Assembly (NCBI RefSeq): GCF_037392515.1
Contig: NC_090280.1
Coordinates: forward strand, 19,222,001 to 19,286,000
Direction of reading: 5' to 3'
DNA length: 64,000 nt
From: Haliotis asinina
Lineage: Eukaryota; Mollusca; Gastropoda; Lepetellida; Haliotidae
This document shows, piece by piece, positions 26,401 through 35,447 of the stretch. The notes beneath the pieces were generated by a model. It had not been told where the DNA came from and ran no database searches. It saw nothing but the letters and a program-made list of their open reading frames with translations. Every line of letters starts with the position of its first letter. Position 1 is the stretch's first letter. Both the position numbers and the translations under genes were made by a program.

Positions 26401-26608
26401 AGTTATTTTGAATGCATTAACATGATGTGTGGCACGTTTCCTTATAGAGTAAATTATTCAAAGCAACACTCAACTCTATATCACCTCACATTACTTCTAT
26501 TGAACGTAAGTGTTCATCTCATTGAAACTTGCCTTGTGTATCTCCAAAGACTATCAGCAGATGTATGCACCCAATCCAAGTACTGAGCCACCATCTTCCG
26601 AACTCCAT
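7785..26608 (-). CDS. Gene A: Ig-superfamily transmembrane receptor (11 exons)
   Basis: The assembled minus-strand gene encodes a type I membrane receptor of 1153 residues. It has a signal peptide, eight Ig-like domains (V-like, C, V-like, C, V-like, C, then two further Ig domains), one membrane helix at about residues 897-919 and a 227-residue cytoplasmic tail. All ten introns are phase 1, the usual pattern for shuffled Ig exons, and the summed exon length (3462 bases) is an exact multiple of three with no internal stop. The tail has tyrosine motifs suited to SH2-domain binding, so a cell-surface recognition and signalling role is inferred. Exon 7's 5' edge is the least certain part. Gene B is the inverted paralogue. 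No exact family name is known to me. Confidence 0.8.
8932..9042 (-). CDS. Gene A exon 10: transmembrane segment
   Basis: The 111-base exon lies between the acceptor GCACTTTCAG and the donor GTCAGA. It encodes a short stalk and a hydrophobic stretch (LVAGSSVSVVIVTLAIIAGV), followed by a basic stop-transfer region (SRLNQLR). No charged residue lies inside the helix, so there is no sign that a separate adaptor is needed. Phase 1 on both sides joins it to the Ig exon and to the tail exon. The donor is weak; an alternative GTGACT lies 12 bases further on and would add four residues. Confidence 0.8.
9202..9513 (-). CDS. Gene A exon 9: membrane-proximal Ig domain
   Basis: Acceptor TTTCTTTCAG and donor ACAG/GTTCGA bound a phase-1 exon of 312 bases. 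The domain has a B-strand cysteine (NMTLC), a C-strand tryptophan (KWRF) and an F-strand D-A-D-F-G-V-Y motif, but the F-strand cysteine position holds I or F (VYIFSV). The canonical disulfide is therefore absent. Several N-x-S/T sequons are present. It lies directly before the membrane exon. No counterpart in gene B is visible because gene B runs out of the window. Confidence 0.8.
9756..10037 (-). CDS. Gene A exon 8: Ig domain
   Basis: A phase-1 exon of 282 bases lies between acceptor TTTTCTACCAG and donor AAAG/GTGTGT. The domain has a B-strand cysteine (VVVFRC) and an F-strand cysteine (GVYFCRASN), so the canonical disulfide is likely. The C-strand tryptophan is not visible. The sequence is unlike the V/C modules further upstream in the protein, so this domain and exon 9 form a separate membrane-proximal pair. 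Confidence 0.8.
10649..10921 (-). mobile_element. SINE family 1 copy with 12-bp target duplication
   Basis: A full copy (273 bases) is flanked by GGGAACAAGAGG at 10637-10648 and 10922-10933. On the plus strand it opens with GTGAGTGAGTGAG (the 3' tail of the minus-oriented element) and ends at CACGGGTC (its head). The variable, 11-13 base target duplications of this family point to target-primed reverse transcription rather than to a transposase. Confidence 0.9.
10940..11800. other. Intronic DNA of gene A, nothing recognised
   Basis: Part of gene A intron 7 (10038-13886). I see no exon, and no repeat other than the SINE copies on either side. Confidence 0.6.
11820..12089 (-). mobile_element. 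SINE family 1 copy with 11-bp target duplication
   Basis: A full copy (270 bases) is flanked by CCCATTTTCAG at 11809-11819 and 12090-12100. It is closely similar to the copy at 10649, with a shorter GTGAGT tail, and lies in the same intron and orientation. Confidence 0.9.
12101..13880. other. Intronic DNA of gene A, nothing recognised
   Basis: AT-rich remainder of gene A intron 7. Open frames at 12708-12942 lie on both strands over the same bases and have no domain. I find no named repeat. Confidence 0.6.
13887..14207 (-). CDS. Gene A exon 7: C-type Ig domain 3
   Basis: The domain body is clear: B-strand cysteine (VVLTC), C-strand YRWQRNG, F-strand NYSC and a terminal SNWSDTVDL, with donor A/GTAAGT. 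Its 5' edge is less clear. The only acceptor I find that keeps phase 1 is GCCGATAG/GG, which puts a hydrophobic run (MITLLCEHLVSSLFLI) before the Ig fold. In gene B the homologous exon starts 3' of a segment of about 170 bases that gene A lacks. Gene A may therefore have lost its original acceptor and use a cryptic one, or this exon may be skipped, which would keep the frame. Confidence 0.65.
14468..14785 (-). CDS. Gene A exon 6: V-like Ig domain 3
   Basis: A phase-1 exon of 318 bases (acceptor GCTATTTCAG, donor CAAG/GTAAGC). It carries the V-like F-strand signature DAGKYSC but has tryptophan where the B-strand cysteine belongs (AFVTW). A second cysteine follows the F-strand one by twelve residues (IPSCHHMLYV), so an F-to-G-strand disulfide is likely. 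An extra cysteine (GRLCEV) is private to this copy. The same layout recurs in exons 2 and 4 and in gene B exons 2, 4 and 6. Confidence 0.85.
14987..15316 (-). CDS. Gene A exon 5: C-type Ig domain 2
   Basis: A phase-1 exon of 330 bases (acceptor TTGTTACAG, donor CAAC/GTGAGT). It is a canonical Ig fold: DFQQPYIVA start, B-strand cysteine (VTLSC), C-strand KWRRNG, F-strand NFQC and a G-strand SGWSEVYQQVKQ. The sequence pairs most closely with gene B exon 5, which occupies the same position. Two N-glycosylation sequons lie between strands C' and E. Confidence 0.88.
15468..15782 (-). CDS. Gene A exon 4: V-like Ig domain 2
   Basis: A phase-1 exon of 315 bases (acceptor CTTATTTCAG, donor CAAG/GTAAGT). 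The start ENYTVVREGHSAL, the long middle strand region, and EDAGKYYC followed by PIPSCSHMLYV define the module. The B-strand position is occupied by L-I-S-L with no cysteine. It is the counterpart of gene B exon 4. Confidence 0.87.
16027..16383 (-). CDS. Gene A exon 3: C-type Ig domain 1
   Basis: A phase-1 exon of 357 bases (acceptor GTTGTAACAG, donor CAAT/GTGAGT). It starts DLQRPYIVAPDTA and has a B-strand cysteine (VTLSCY), C-strand NWRRNG, F-strand NFQC and SRWSEVFELVKQ. Relative to its paralogues it has extra residues before the E strand (around LMSYENTIYHAC), including an additional cysteine. It pairs with gene B exon 3. Confidence 0.87.
17030..17187 (+). mobile_element. tRNA-derived SINE (family 2), CTCACTCAC tail
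   Basis: The head has an A-box-like AGCAAAGTGGTTAAA and a B-box-like GGTTCGATTTCCC at about 17091-17103. The body leads into GTGATATTGTTGAGATATTTC and the tail TAAACTCACTCACTCA. The last 40 bases match the 3' ends of SINE families 1 and 3 in this window. It lies in gene A intron 2. Confidence 0.75.
17190..19110. other. Gene A intron 2, mostly unassigned
   Basis: A minus-oriented SINE scrap beginning GAGTGAGTGAGTTTAGCAG lies at 18084-18180. The rest, including short frames at 17187-17480, 18484-18666 and 18915-19187, shows no domain or splice pattern. Confidence 0.5.
19114..19183. repeat. Perfect 21-bp inverted repeat with a third arm copy
   Basis: The left arm at 19114-19134 and the right arm at 19163-19183 are exact reverse complements. 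Within the 28-base loop, 19149-19162 repeats 14 bases of the right arm in the same orientation. The arrangement could arise from a template-switch copying event. It lies in gene A intron 2. Confidence 0.9.
19659..20012 (-). CDS. Gene A exon 2: V-like Ig domain 1
   Basis: A phase-1 exon of 354 bases (acceptor CCTGTTGTAG, donor GTTG/GTGAGT). It starts GASTVYARIGDTATLSW, so the B-strand cysteine is replaced by tryptophan. The F strand is SGHYRCY, with a second cysteine in VPGCGQTLVVV. The counterpart in gene B (exon 2) shares the start, the RVTNYNTV core and both cysteines. It lies next to the signal-peptide exon, so it is the membrane-distal domain. Confidence 0.88.
20013..21790. other. Start of gene A intron 1, nothing recognised
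   Basis: Several short frames overlap on both strands (20247-21416) with no domain or conserved splice site. I found no second signal-peptide exon here. Confidence 0.5.
21800..22790. other. Unassigned DNA left of Polinton remnant A
   Basis: Overlapping frames at 21801-22119 may be worn Polinton coding sequence, judged only by their position next to the polymerase. I cannot assign a protein. The stretch from 22130 to 22790 shows nothing recognisable. Confidence 0.3.
22800..25040 (+). pseudogene. Polinton remnant A: protein-primed family B DNA polymerase
   Basis: Fragments in several frames follow the order of a Maverick/Polinton B-type polymerase. First come Rho-N/SAP-like units (ELGVFGFSRLRKPQLL) at about 22815-22980. 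Next is a zinc-like CHVCGDPLNGD...DHCHITG segment at about 23316-23375, then an exonuclease motif (GYDSHL) near 23470 and a KISCLPNN/GLKFIDSVQFLLS segment at 23503-23640. The palm motif YTDRDSL is near 24727. Stops, frameshifts and a gap of about 500 bases separate the pieces, so no product is expected. The metal-binding TDTD-type motif has arginine in place of threonine. The remnant lies in gene A intron 1, antisense to gene A. Confidence 0.75.
25060..25541 (-). pseudogene. Polinton remnant A: C-terminal part of major capsid-like gene
   Basis: On the minus strand the translation contains a NPEITKVEVTIENVPNQLF motif at about 25265-25320, then IGDYLATKYMLCLDTMDNN, and ends near a worn ITTQITKK segment at about 25060. 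The same order, in better condition, occurs in remnant B at 54770-55170. Only the C-terminal third is left, with in-frame stops. It converges on the polymerase remnant, which is the arrangement seen in remnant B. Confidence 0.65.
26100..26260 (+). pseudogene. 3' ORF2 scrap of the 2A-type LINE family
   Basis: The translation of about 26115-26250 has ERLCPVC, then SEYHFCLDCPFFDDLR and SLIPAFY. This matches the C-terminal zinc-like segment of the intact LINE ORF2 at about 53070-53180. It is a short, 5'-truncated relic in gene A intron 1. The minus-strand frame over the same bases is its shadow. Confidence 0.75.
26533..26608 (-). CDS. Gene A exon 1: signal peptide
   Basis: This short exon is found by its similarity to gene B exon 1. 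ATG at 26606-26608 starts MEFGRWWLSTWIGCIHLL, with a hydrophobic core (CIHLLIVFG), and the exon ends after 25 codons plus one base, so it is phase 1. The intron begins GCAAGTTTCAAT, a GC donor, where gene B has GTAAGTTTCAAT. Such GC-AG introns are known and normally spliced. Joining to exon 2 gives an uninterrupted frame. Confidence 0.85.
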
Positions 26609-26639
26609 CTCAGCATCTCTGTGAAATGAATTGTGGGCA

Positions 26640-26660
26640 TGGGCCTTTTAAAAGCCAAAC
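26640..26660 (-). promoter_or_regulatory. TATA-like element upstream of gene A
   Basis: Reading toward gene A on the minus strand, CTTTTAAAAGG lies about 40 bases before the exon 1 ATG. If it works as a TATA box, the 5' untranslated leader would be only about ten bases long. Gene B shows no matching element. This is a guess from position and composition. Confidence 0.3.
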
Positions 26661-26967
26661 TGTCAGAAACACATCCCTGTACAATTATTTTGTAAACAGT
26701 TTCAGTATTTTGAATAGTCGTCCTCTACCCAGTATATGAAACCGAAAGGATGGAGAAATGTTCCAAAGCCGCGAATTGAAGTGCAGAATTCTAGTACTCT
26801 TTGGGTTGAGTCACATCCAGGATTCGAATTTGCTTTTGTCAGAAGTGAACCACTTTCTAAATGGCACTGTGTAATGGTAGATTTCGGACGGACAAGGCGT
26901 GCCAATTAACACTTGGATATACTGCACGCAATATGGACTACCAGTCGTCTGACGTCCTTTGTAGTAG

Positions 26968-27062
26968 AGGATACGGTGACTGAGTGGGTTAGATCGCTGA
27001 CTTTGTGCTGGCAATGGGGTGCCGAGTGTGTTGGTTGAAATCCCCGAGGAAGTCCAACAGAA
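26968..27062 (+). mobile_element. tRNA-derived SINE head (family 4)
   Basis: GGTGACTGAGTGGGTTAGATCG is an A-box region like that of class II tRNAs, and GTTGGTTGAAATCCCCG contains a worn B box. The spacing and the CTGACTTTGTGCTGGCAATGGGGTGCC middle match the copy at 53662. Its tail is lost or not recognised. It lies in the intergenic space between genes A and B. Confidence 0.6.
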
Positions 27063-27605
27063 ATGATCTGTACGTTACCGTGAACATGTAATCCATATGT
27101 TACGTAATAAGCCAATTGAGAGCTTACGTAAATAGCCAAGTCAATAACCGTTCACTCAGTGACGACGTCAGTTCAACACGTAGGCGTTGTCCTTGGCACC
27201 GATTGTGATCATCAATATTGTGTCTCCATGACATGTTCATGTATGTTATCACCACCTCAGATAGAAAATCATTACAGTGTCAAGGTGGTTATTCCTTTTC
27301 GTGAACACAAAAAAGCATAACTTAAATGGATCATCAAACTCATCACTGGCATGCAATAATCATCATTATCATGATACATTTTCAAGCAGAAAGCAAAGCG
27401 GATATTGAAGCTTGGATCGAAACATAAGAGCTGCTAGCAATCTGCAGTTGCTGATAAATAGAATTGTTGAGATGAGACTTCGGAATTTGCTCTCAATGTA
27501 GACTCCATAATGCATAAAATGCACAGATGCTCTTCACAAGAAGAGAATTCCGGGATAGGGTGGTCAGACTCGCAGACTTGGCTGACCCAGGTCATCATAT
27601 CCCAA

Positions 27606-27830
27606 CCGAGTGAGTGAGTTCAAATTTAACGTCACATCGGCAATATTTCAGCCTTGTCATGACGAGAATATATTTGACATTGAAATGAAGTATGTGTATA
27701 ATATGAAAACCTATCGTCAAAAGACAGTAAAGGAACTAGAATATCACAGTTACAACAAAAAGTTCAAAATAATTGCACTATTTGGACAGTACAAGTAAAA
27801 ACTGATCATGGATCGCCAACAACTGTACCA
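27606..27830 (-). mobile_element. SINE family 3 copy
   Basis: On the plus strand it starts GTGAGTGAGTTCAAATTTAACG (the tail of a minus copy), continues CGGCAATATTTCAGCC, and ends near GGATCGCCAACAACTGTACC. The same two ends occur at 40552-40800 and, inverted, at 38440-38745 and 62290-62585. Confidence 0.7.
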
Positions 27831-28221
27831 ACAGTTAGTTAGTGAAATAGGTTGATAAACTGACGGATCCGTATTATCACGTCCAGGTTTAGGTATTGGT
27901 ACTACTATAGCCTCACGCCATGAGGGATTAAATTTTTAAAAAAAGTTAAATACTTTGCAAATAATTGACCAAGCGTCGTGTGATAATCTCATTGTTTCAG
28001 GTATTGCAATCACGAATGTCTGGTTTGCCGAGCAACTCACACAAGTGTCAATTTCACACGTGCACCTTGCCCACCTACCAGCATTACCATCCACCGGCCT
28101 GGACACACATAAACACACATAACCACTCCCATTCACACATATACATTCTCCTCAGCACAAATACAGATTTTACAGCATATGAACTAACACACGTATGTGA
28201 ACTCGCACGTACAAACTCATG

Positions 28222-28273
<52 letters not shown>

Positions 28274-28282
28274 TACACACGC
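28222..28282. repeat. Microsatellite (TC)n(AC)n
   Basis: A TC run followed by an AC run. The ORFs crossing it (27965-28495 and 28084-28290) are low-complexity artefacts. Confidence 0.9.
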
Positions 28283-28289
28283 ACATACA

Positions 28290-30330
28290 TAGATGCATTC
28301 GTGCAGCGGCTGATGCTGTTGTCTATTGTTATATTGAGATTCTTTTGTATAGTACTGAAACCCGGTATAGGGACTATACGTTATACATGCGTTATATATG
28401 TTCCATGTCGGCAATATCTTCACAATGACTTCGTGTTTCGTGTTAAATTTATGAATTCAACCCTATGTGCATCAATGTTTTATCGTGTTTTTTAATTATT
28501 CTCCACTCAGTATCATCTGTGTAAACATCGTTTCAAAATCCAAGATCTGCATGTGCAGGCGGTCGTGGTGTAACGGGAAATGACTTGATATTCAACAAAC
28601 AAGGACCAGAAACGCTCTCTGAACCAGTGCGATAAAACTAACCTTGTTTTTGTTTCCTGGTATGAAAAATATTATCCTGTTTGAGGAGACATCGGCAGTC
28701 TACACATCACGAACACACTGCGCACACAACACAGCACACACGCGCGCGCGCACACACACACACACACAGCCTTTCTTTCGGGAATAAGTCCAGATATAAA
28801 TACTTTAATCAATTCATTGTCGATTATCATTTGCAAAGATAGCAAAAGGCGATTATTATAATAGTGGCGACTATTTCAAATCATGTGTGATACATGGTAG
28901 AGGTTGCAAAGTACATATGGGTCAAATGGACCAGCTAGCCTACGGGATTGGAAAAGAAATTGTTTACATTACAAAACAAATAATTATTATACTTTGATTC
29001 ACCGAGTGAACACCGAGTGTTCATGTGAAGGGATCACACGTCCTGCTCAATCCGGAGCACCTACCGCTCACATAGTCTGCATATAAACGCTAATGCTTCC
29101 AAATACCTATACACATTGTACCGTTTTCAAATCTCAGTCATACACACAACATTTGACCCTGAACACTCATGATACATTCGTGTGAAGAGAGGCAATGCAG
29201 ATATGTATATCTGTTTTCTTCATTTGCGTTTCATGTCCCTCAATGTTAAACATACAGTCCAAATACATTTTGTATGACTACTGGAAAAGGACAATGTCCA
29301 CCGTACAATGTACTGCAGGAGTGTGAAGATCCGAATTAGAATTGGTTTTCAAGAACTCATGCTTGTAAAAAGTGGAGTTGAACAAGATCGCGTAGTCAAG
29401 CTTGCTTACCCGGGAGACACATGTCAAAGTATCCCAAATACGAAGATCGATGCTTAAGATGTCAATCAGTAGATTTGCAAAATATATTTTTATAAGTTTT
29501 AGACAAAGTACGAAATTAATTCCTATGTGTGTGTGAAACGAATGGACAGGTCGTTATTAAACTGTAAGAATAGCAAATTAGTATAATGAAATGCATTGCA
29601 ATGTTTGACGTCAAAATACTTACAAAAGCGTGACGAGGAGTCAGTGCGTCTGACATGTAGATTTGAGACAGAATTCCAGAATTATGATTGTCCTATTATT
29701 AAACACAACTGACAACTGAAACTCATATTATCAAAAGGATGTAATTCGGTATCGTACAAAGATGGCTGTGAGTGAAGCATATTAGCACATTTGAACACAA
29801 TTTTGAACAGGAAATATAGACCGTGTTATTGAAATAATAATAACGCAACAGTATTCAGCACTCACACGTTTAAAAATTTGTGACGGGAAATGTCTTTTTC
29901 AAGTTTAGGCTCACAACATAACAGTAATTACTGAATATGAAACTAGTGGACCATCGTTTCGTGGAAATAAAACCTGGGAATGGTTCTCACAAAATATGAC
30001 AATAATCAGGACCGGTCCAGACTCGAACCCAGAACGAAGGAACTCTGGTCAATGTCTGGGACGAGGATTGCTAAATGCGCCACTTTGATTTTTTCACTAC
30101 CAAGACCCTACAACGTCACTGATGAAACGCTAGCTTCTTTTTCATTCCGGGTGTTTTTTTTTAAATGCTCTCCTGTGACGTGGAGTAATTAATATTTGTG
30201 AATTAATGCGGGAGAAACCCTTTCCACTGTCATAAAACGTCCCTCCCGATCGACAATTTCGGCTATACTACTAAAGCAACTGTGGTTACGAAGCACCAAA
30301 AAAACCTCTCGATGATGGACAGGAAAAATA
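28290..30330. other. Intergenic DNA between genes A and B
   Basis: Mostly unassigned. A CG/CA microsatellite lies at 28738-28769. A minus-strand tRNA-like SINE scrap with GACTCGAACCCAG (complement of a B box) lies at about 30005-30090. No exon is seen. Confidence 0.5.
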
Positions 30331-30339
30331 CTACAATAT

Positions 30340-30462
30340 CACGGATTTAAATATAAAACTAGCATGAAAAACTAAAACATTGTAATTAAAGAAGACAATA
30401 CATTATAAAACATAGGCTGTAGATCGCCAACAACTAAAGGCAGATCACCATACCATATTGTT
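30340..30462 (-). mobile_element. SINE family 3, head portion only
   Basis: GGCTGTAGATCGCCAACAAC followed by TAAAGGCAGATCACCATAC matches the head end of the family-3 copies at 40760-40800 and 38500-38545. The tail half is missing. Confidence 0.6.
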
Positions 30463-30689
30463 CAAAAAGAAACGCATAATGAAAATTGTCATTTCATGGT
30501 AACAATGAAATAAAACGTGATTCACTTTAAGACATGTTTTGCTCTGTTTATGAGTCCTATGGCGTGTATGTCTTGAAACACCACAACAAACCGCACCATC
30601 CGTAAAATACCTGTATTTCACAGCATGATTTCTAATTTCGGCTTGTAATATCACAGAATACACAATTCACATGCAATGCACAAAAAAGT

Positions 30690-31840
30690 TGGGGATCCGA
30701 TAGTCTCAATGATGGGTATATAATGTTGATCGCTGTTTGTCGATTATTCGGTGTATTTGGAATATTACTGGCGAACGCAATATGCCACGTTTAAGTGAAG
30801 CCAACCTTCATATCTCCATTGGTCTCCTTGAAGCTGGCCAGCCTCAGCGTGTAGTTGCCCAAAGTATGAATGTTCACCAAAGGATCATTTCATGGATCTT
30901 GGAGAGATCTCACAGGCAGAAGTCGGAAGCAGATGCCCCTCGTAGTGACCACTGCGGCGCAGGATCGCTACATCCGGGTACATCACCTGCGTCATCGAAC
31001 AGCCACGGCATCCAGTACCGCTTACCAAATACCCGAATTGAGGTGGCTTTCTGCAGAGACCGTCAGGAACAGGTTGAGAGAGGTTAGTTTACATGCCAAA
31101 AGAATTTATTTTGGTCCTGTTCTTCAACAACAGCGTCGTCGACATCCAGGTCAATGGTGCACCAACGTTCAGGACTGGAACCTAACGAACTGGTGCAGAA
31201 TCTGGGTTCAGTGATGAATCAATGTTTCTACTGAAACGACGCGATGAAAGAATGCGGGTGTACAGACGTCGACGTGAACGTTTTACAGACGCTTGCGTTC
31301 CCCAGGTGGACAGTTTCGGCTAAGGCAGTCTTATGATTTGGAGCGATTACATGCCGTAGGAGAAGAGATTTTGTGATGATCCAGGGCAACCGGACAGCTC
31401 AACGGAACTGTGAGGCCATCCTACCCCAACACCTCCTTCCAGTCACTGATCGTCAGATGGGGTTATTTTGAAACGACAATGCCAGGCCCCACACAACACG
31501 TCACACTAGCGACTTTCTCCGGAACCACAACCTTAATGTGCTCACCTGGCTATCAAGATCACCGGACTTGAACCTGATCGAACATCTGTGGGATGCTCTG
31601 GACAGACGGGTGCGACGCCGTGACCCTCAGCCCCGTACACTTCAGCAACTCTCACAAGCACAACAGGTAGAGTGGCCTGCGATTGGGCAACACGAGATTC
31701 TGAGACGTATTCGTTCGATGCCGAGGTGATGTCGTGGAGTTGTGGCTGGCCCCGGTGGTCACACTAGGTATTGACTTCAGCGCCGCCACACGTCTCCATG
31801 TAACACTCAAACTTACTTCCTCAAGTTGGTGCCGAAGACG
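30690..31840 (+). pseudogene. Decayed Tc1/mariner-type transposon
   Basis: The transposase can be followed from MPRLSEANLHISIGLLEAG at 30782, through a helix-turn-helix and linker, a worn first catalytic aspartate (FSDESMF, near 31210), and a C-terminal SRSPDLNLIEHLWDAL at about 31553 carrying the catalytic glutamate. At least three frame changes and several stops break it. Terminal inverted repeats are not recognisable. It lies in the space between the two receptor genes. Confidence 0.8.
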
Positions 31841-31849
31841 GATCAACTA

Positions 31850-32630
31850 GATATTTAGATACAACTAAATATTTGTATAGCGCCTATATCCAGTTAGTTC
31901 AACATCTCAAGGGCGCCTTTTTTCCCTTTGATCATTGGATGTCCATAACAACGGCACATCGTATTTTCAATCTCAACTCCCTGGGGATCATACAACTCTT
32001 GCAGTCTTACCAGGCGCACCGAGTTAATGTGGCCTTCCCATCCTTACGAGTATGCATTCCCAGTGTGCAATGTATATTTCACTGAGTCATAAAGCCTACA
32101 AGATGTTTCAAAATAAACTTAAAAGTACAATTTTATTGAAATTCCTACATGCGTTACTTACGGGGGAGAGCATATTATATCAACTCACCAAAGTCTTAAT
32201 TTTCAGTGAGAAATCGATAAACTTAATCTTTCACAGGGAGCCGTCTTGAATGTAGGTCAAGCTTGACAAAGAGGCAGACAGATGTAGATAGGCCGAATGA
32301 TGACACCTCCTGTGTAGGTCCGTGTTTGCCATCAGCAGAACCAGCAACCTTATATATACACAGTCACTGATTCTTGAGCATTCCAGCGAAGTATGGAACC
32401 TTGGTCATCGACCTCTTGTTTACCAACAGTCAAAACACGCACCCAACGGAAAGTTGGTTAAAGGAAGGCAACTCTAAAGCGCTACCTTAAAGGTGTGCTG
32501 CTAAAACACTATTACCTATGATACGAAATGTGACCCATTATAACTATCACTCGAAATTCTAAACATTGTGATCCAACAGTAACTATCATTTAATCAATAA
32601 CAATACAAATTTCAGAAAATCCACTCTCGG
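31850..32630. other. Unassigned intergenic DNA with a shared segment
   Basis: No gene is seen. The segment 32520-32620 (CGAAATGTGACCCAT, then TTAATCAATAACAA) resembles 24144-24240 beside Polinton remnant A, so a further repeat or Polinton scrap is likely. Confidence 0.4.
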
Positions 32631-32634
32631 AACA

Positions 32635-32795
32635 AGTGACATAAGTTGACACACAGTTATACAAGTTGACTCACAATTATACAAGTTGACACACAGTTAT
32701 ATAAGTTGACATAGTGTATTAGCTGACATACAGTACTATAAGTGATGATGTACACTGGTATAAGCTGACATACGCTGATATAAACTGAGCTACAG
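32635..32795. repeat. Short tandem array, about 22-bp unit
   Basis: Units like AAGTTGACACACAGTTATAC repeat about seven times. The first three are nearly identical and the later ones degenerate into AGCTGACATACNNTNATAT variants. Confidence 0.8.
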
Positions 32796-33508
32796 TGGAA
32801 ACGTATTTTAACAGTTCTTATTATTTCAATTTAATACAGCAATAACGGGGCACCCGTGAACAGCCACCTCCTCGTTGTGGGTCTTGGCGGTAACGCCAAG
32901 AGCCGTTCACCCCCGTCATGGACCCGGGGGGATATTGATCCACCAACCCGTGGGTTGCTGCCCTGTGTCGGTGGAGGAAGGGATCCTGGTGGTTGAGGGC
33001 AATAGGGCCCTACAACCGTGTTCCTGTTGCTTAATACACCACTTCGGCACTGACTTCACCTAGAATGGGTTGAATGGGCTCAGTTCAACCAATCGGCTGG
33101 TCATGCCAAGCCCTGTGCATTGATTATATTTATATATGTCATTGCACAAATTTAATTTGGAACTGTGTTATTTAGAGTCTTGCCTAAATTGCTCATCTCA
33201 AACTTTTTTGATTTCGGAATATGATGTTCTGAACATGCCGAGAGTTTTATGCCCAGGTTGCGACGGCTCATGGGCCTATCTGGTAGGACATATCTTTTCA
33301 AGATATTCTCCTGCTTGAGTATACACTGGTATCCCTGGTTCCGTCTGTTGGAGGTCCACAGACATAAGTCATCGTCCTTGTTGACACTCCATGGTTGGTG
33401 AGGAGCTAGGAGGGTGAACTATATTCAATACAACCATGGCACTCATTATCGTCTAAGGATGAGACTTCTACAACTGTTGTTAATTATGATCTCGTCTCGT
33501 TTTTAGTC

Positions 33509-33898
33509 ATGTCTTCACCAAATGATGGTCCGCTGAAACTGAATCCTTTTCTTATTGCAAAATGCATTAAAGGTCTGGCAGGCAAAGTGAAAGAAATTAA
33601 AAAGCTGCGTTCTGGCTGTCTATTTATAGAATGCAAAAAGCAGATTCAATCACAAATCCTACTATCAACAAGGTCACTAGCGAATGTAAGCCGTTGTCTT
33701 TCAGACATGGATGAAGATGACATTCTTTCGGAATTAAGCTCTCAAGGAGTTACAGCTGTTAAACGTTTTTCATCAAAAAGAAACAAAGAAATTATTAAGA
33801 CACGTATTTATTTACATTCGGTCTTCCCAAACGCCCAGAGTCACTTGAGCTGGATACTGTCATTTAAGGGTGTATTGTTACATCCCAAATCCCCTTAG
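33509..33898 (+). pseudogene. ORF1 of the I-like LINE (N-terminal part)
   Basis: The frame encodes 129 residues, starting with an LKLNPFLIAKCIKGLAGKVK-type motif shared with the degraded ORF1 at 45240. This type of gag-like ORF1 protein normally ends in zinc knuckles. Here the downstream part is frameshifted: C/H-rich pieces follow at about 33900-34080, and KSP-rich pieces reach 34570. The protein would bind element RNA in a working copy. Confidence 0.65.
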
Positions 33899-34566
33899 GT
33901 GTTACGGGTGTTAAAAGTATGGTCATGGCTCAAAATCATGCCATATCCCAGCTGCCTGTCATCGATGTGGTTTCAAATGTGAATACAGTAAACTCCGTCA
34001 TGTGTCAACTGCTCAGGGAATCAACCCTCATCTTCCAGAGACTGTCCTACGTGGGCATTTCAATTCAAAATTTCAAAACTGAGACATGACAACAATATCA
34101 CTTTTTCAGAAGCGAAGACATATGTTCTGGCTCATGGAAAACCAGGCCCATCTTATCCGGCCACTGCTTCTGCCTCAGTCCAAAATGTTTCCAGACCTGT
34201 TTCATGTCATTCGGTTGCTTGCCAGACCGAATACACGTGGCTTGAGTCCTCGACTCCAATACAGAATAAACGTCTCCAAAAATCATCATGTTCTTCTTCA
34301 TCACAAACTGAAGATCAATCTACACTGGTACCAACATCGCCATTGGCTCCTAAATCGGTATCACAACAATCTCCTGTTGTGAAGACGACTAACATAAAAC
34401 TAGATAAATCAGATCGTGTACCGAAGGGTCAGCGTGATCCTATACGGATACATAATAGGTTTCAAGCTTTGGAGGGCATGGATGTCTCTCATCTTCCCCC
34501 TCGGTGCAACAGAAGTAAGTCGCCTAGAAAAGGGAAAAATAGATCTCCTGTGCAACCACCTGTAAC

Positions 34567-35330
34567 ATGAGCGTTTCCAATTCATTAATTCAGTGTAATT
34601 GCAGAGGTCTCAGGACCAATTTTAATGATTTACACTTACTAATACAAGATTATAAGCCGTCAGCAATATGTCTCCAGGAGACATATTTAAAAGAAACTGA
34701 CAACTTTGCTTTACGCCAGTACAATACTTACCATTCATTCTCTCCACTAGGGTCATTTTTAAAAGACACTCTTCTGTTTTAGTAAAGCAGGGTGTGATCC
34801 ACAGCCCTGTTTCAATTCATATCAGTCTTCAGGCTATTGCAGTTTGGATAACTATGCACATTGTTTTTACCTGGTGCTCACTCTACATTCCTCCAACACT
34901 GATGCTTCAACTAGCTGATCTTCAAGCACTTTACGATCAGCTTCCCAAACCGTGCATCATAATGGGCTATTTAAATGGGGCAGTGTCCACACAAACAAGA
35001 AAGGAAAGTTACTTGAAGAATTTATTTCAAATAATGACTTATGCATTTATAACGATGGTTCACACACGTATTTACATCCTGGTACTGGTACATATTCTAA
35101 TCTCGATTTATCACGCACTGACTCAAACCTCCTGAATGAATTTGACTGGTGCGTCCATGACGACCTCTGTGGAAGTGATCACTTTCCAACAATTCTAACA
35201 TCTGTAACCCCTTCAGATGTTCCTCCAAGTTTTGTTTCAAGAAAGCTAACTGGTCTGTATTTGAAACCCTCTGTGCTGAGAAACTTACACCTGAACTTTT
35301 CGCTGATGTAGCTGACTCTGTAAAGTGTTC
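34567..35330 (+). pseudogene. AP-endonuclease domain of the I-like LINE
   Basis: ORF2 starts MSVSNSLIQCNCRGLRTNF and continues to CLQETYLKE, the N-terminal endonuclease motifs (N and E active-site positions). A frame change near 34760 leads to IIMGYLNG, the remains of a GDFN-type motif. Another leads to DDLCGSDHFP, the terminal SDH motif. Two frameshifts and the loss of everything as far as the post-RT region make it inactive. Confidence 0.75.
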
Positions 35331-35447
35331 TTGGGTCTTTCAGAACTTCTCCTGTTGACAGTCTCTATGTTGAAGCCGATCAGCCGTGTAAAATTAGCTT
35401 TACAATATGTACAATACTCTATGCTAACGTATCAAATCCTGCATTTA

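Noticed and set aside
27965..28495. A 176-residue plus-strand protein
   Set aside because: It crosses a (TC)n(AC)n microsatellite and has no domain; the opposite strand is open too.
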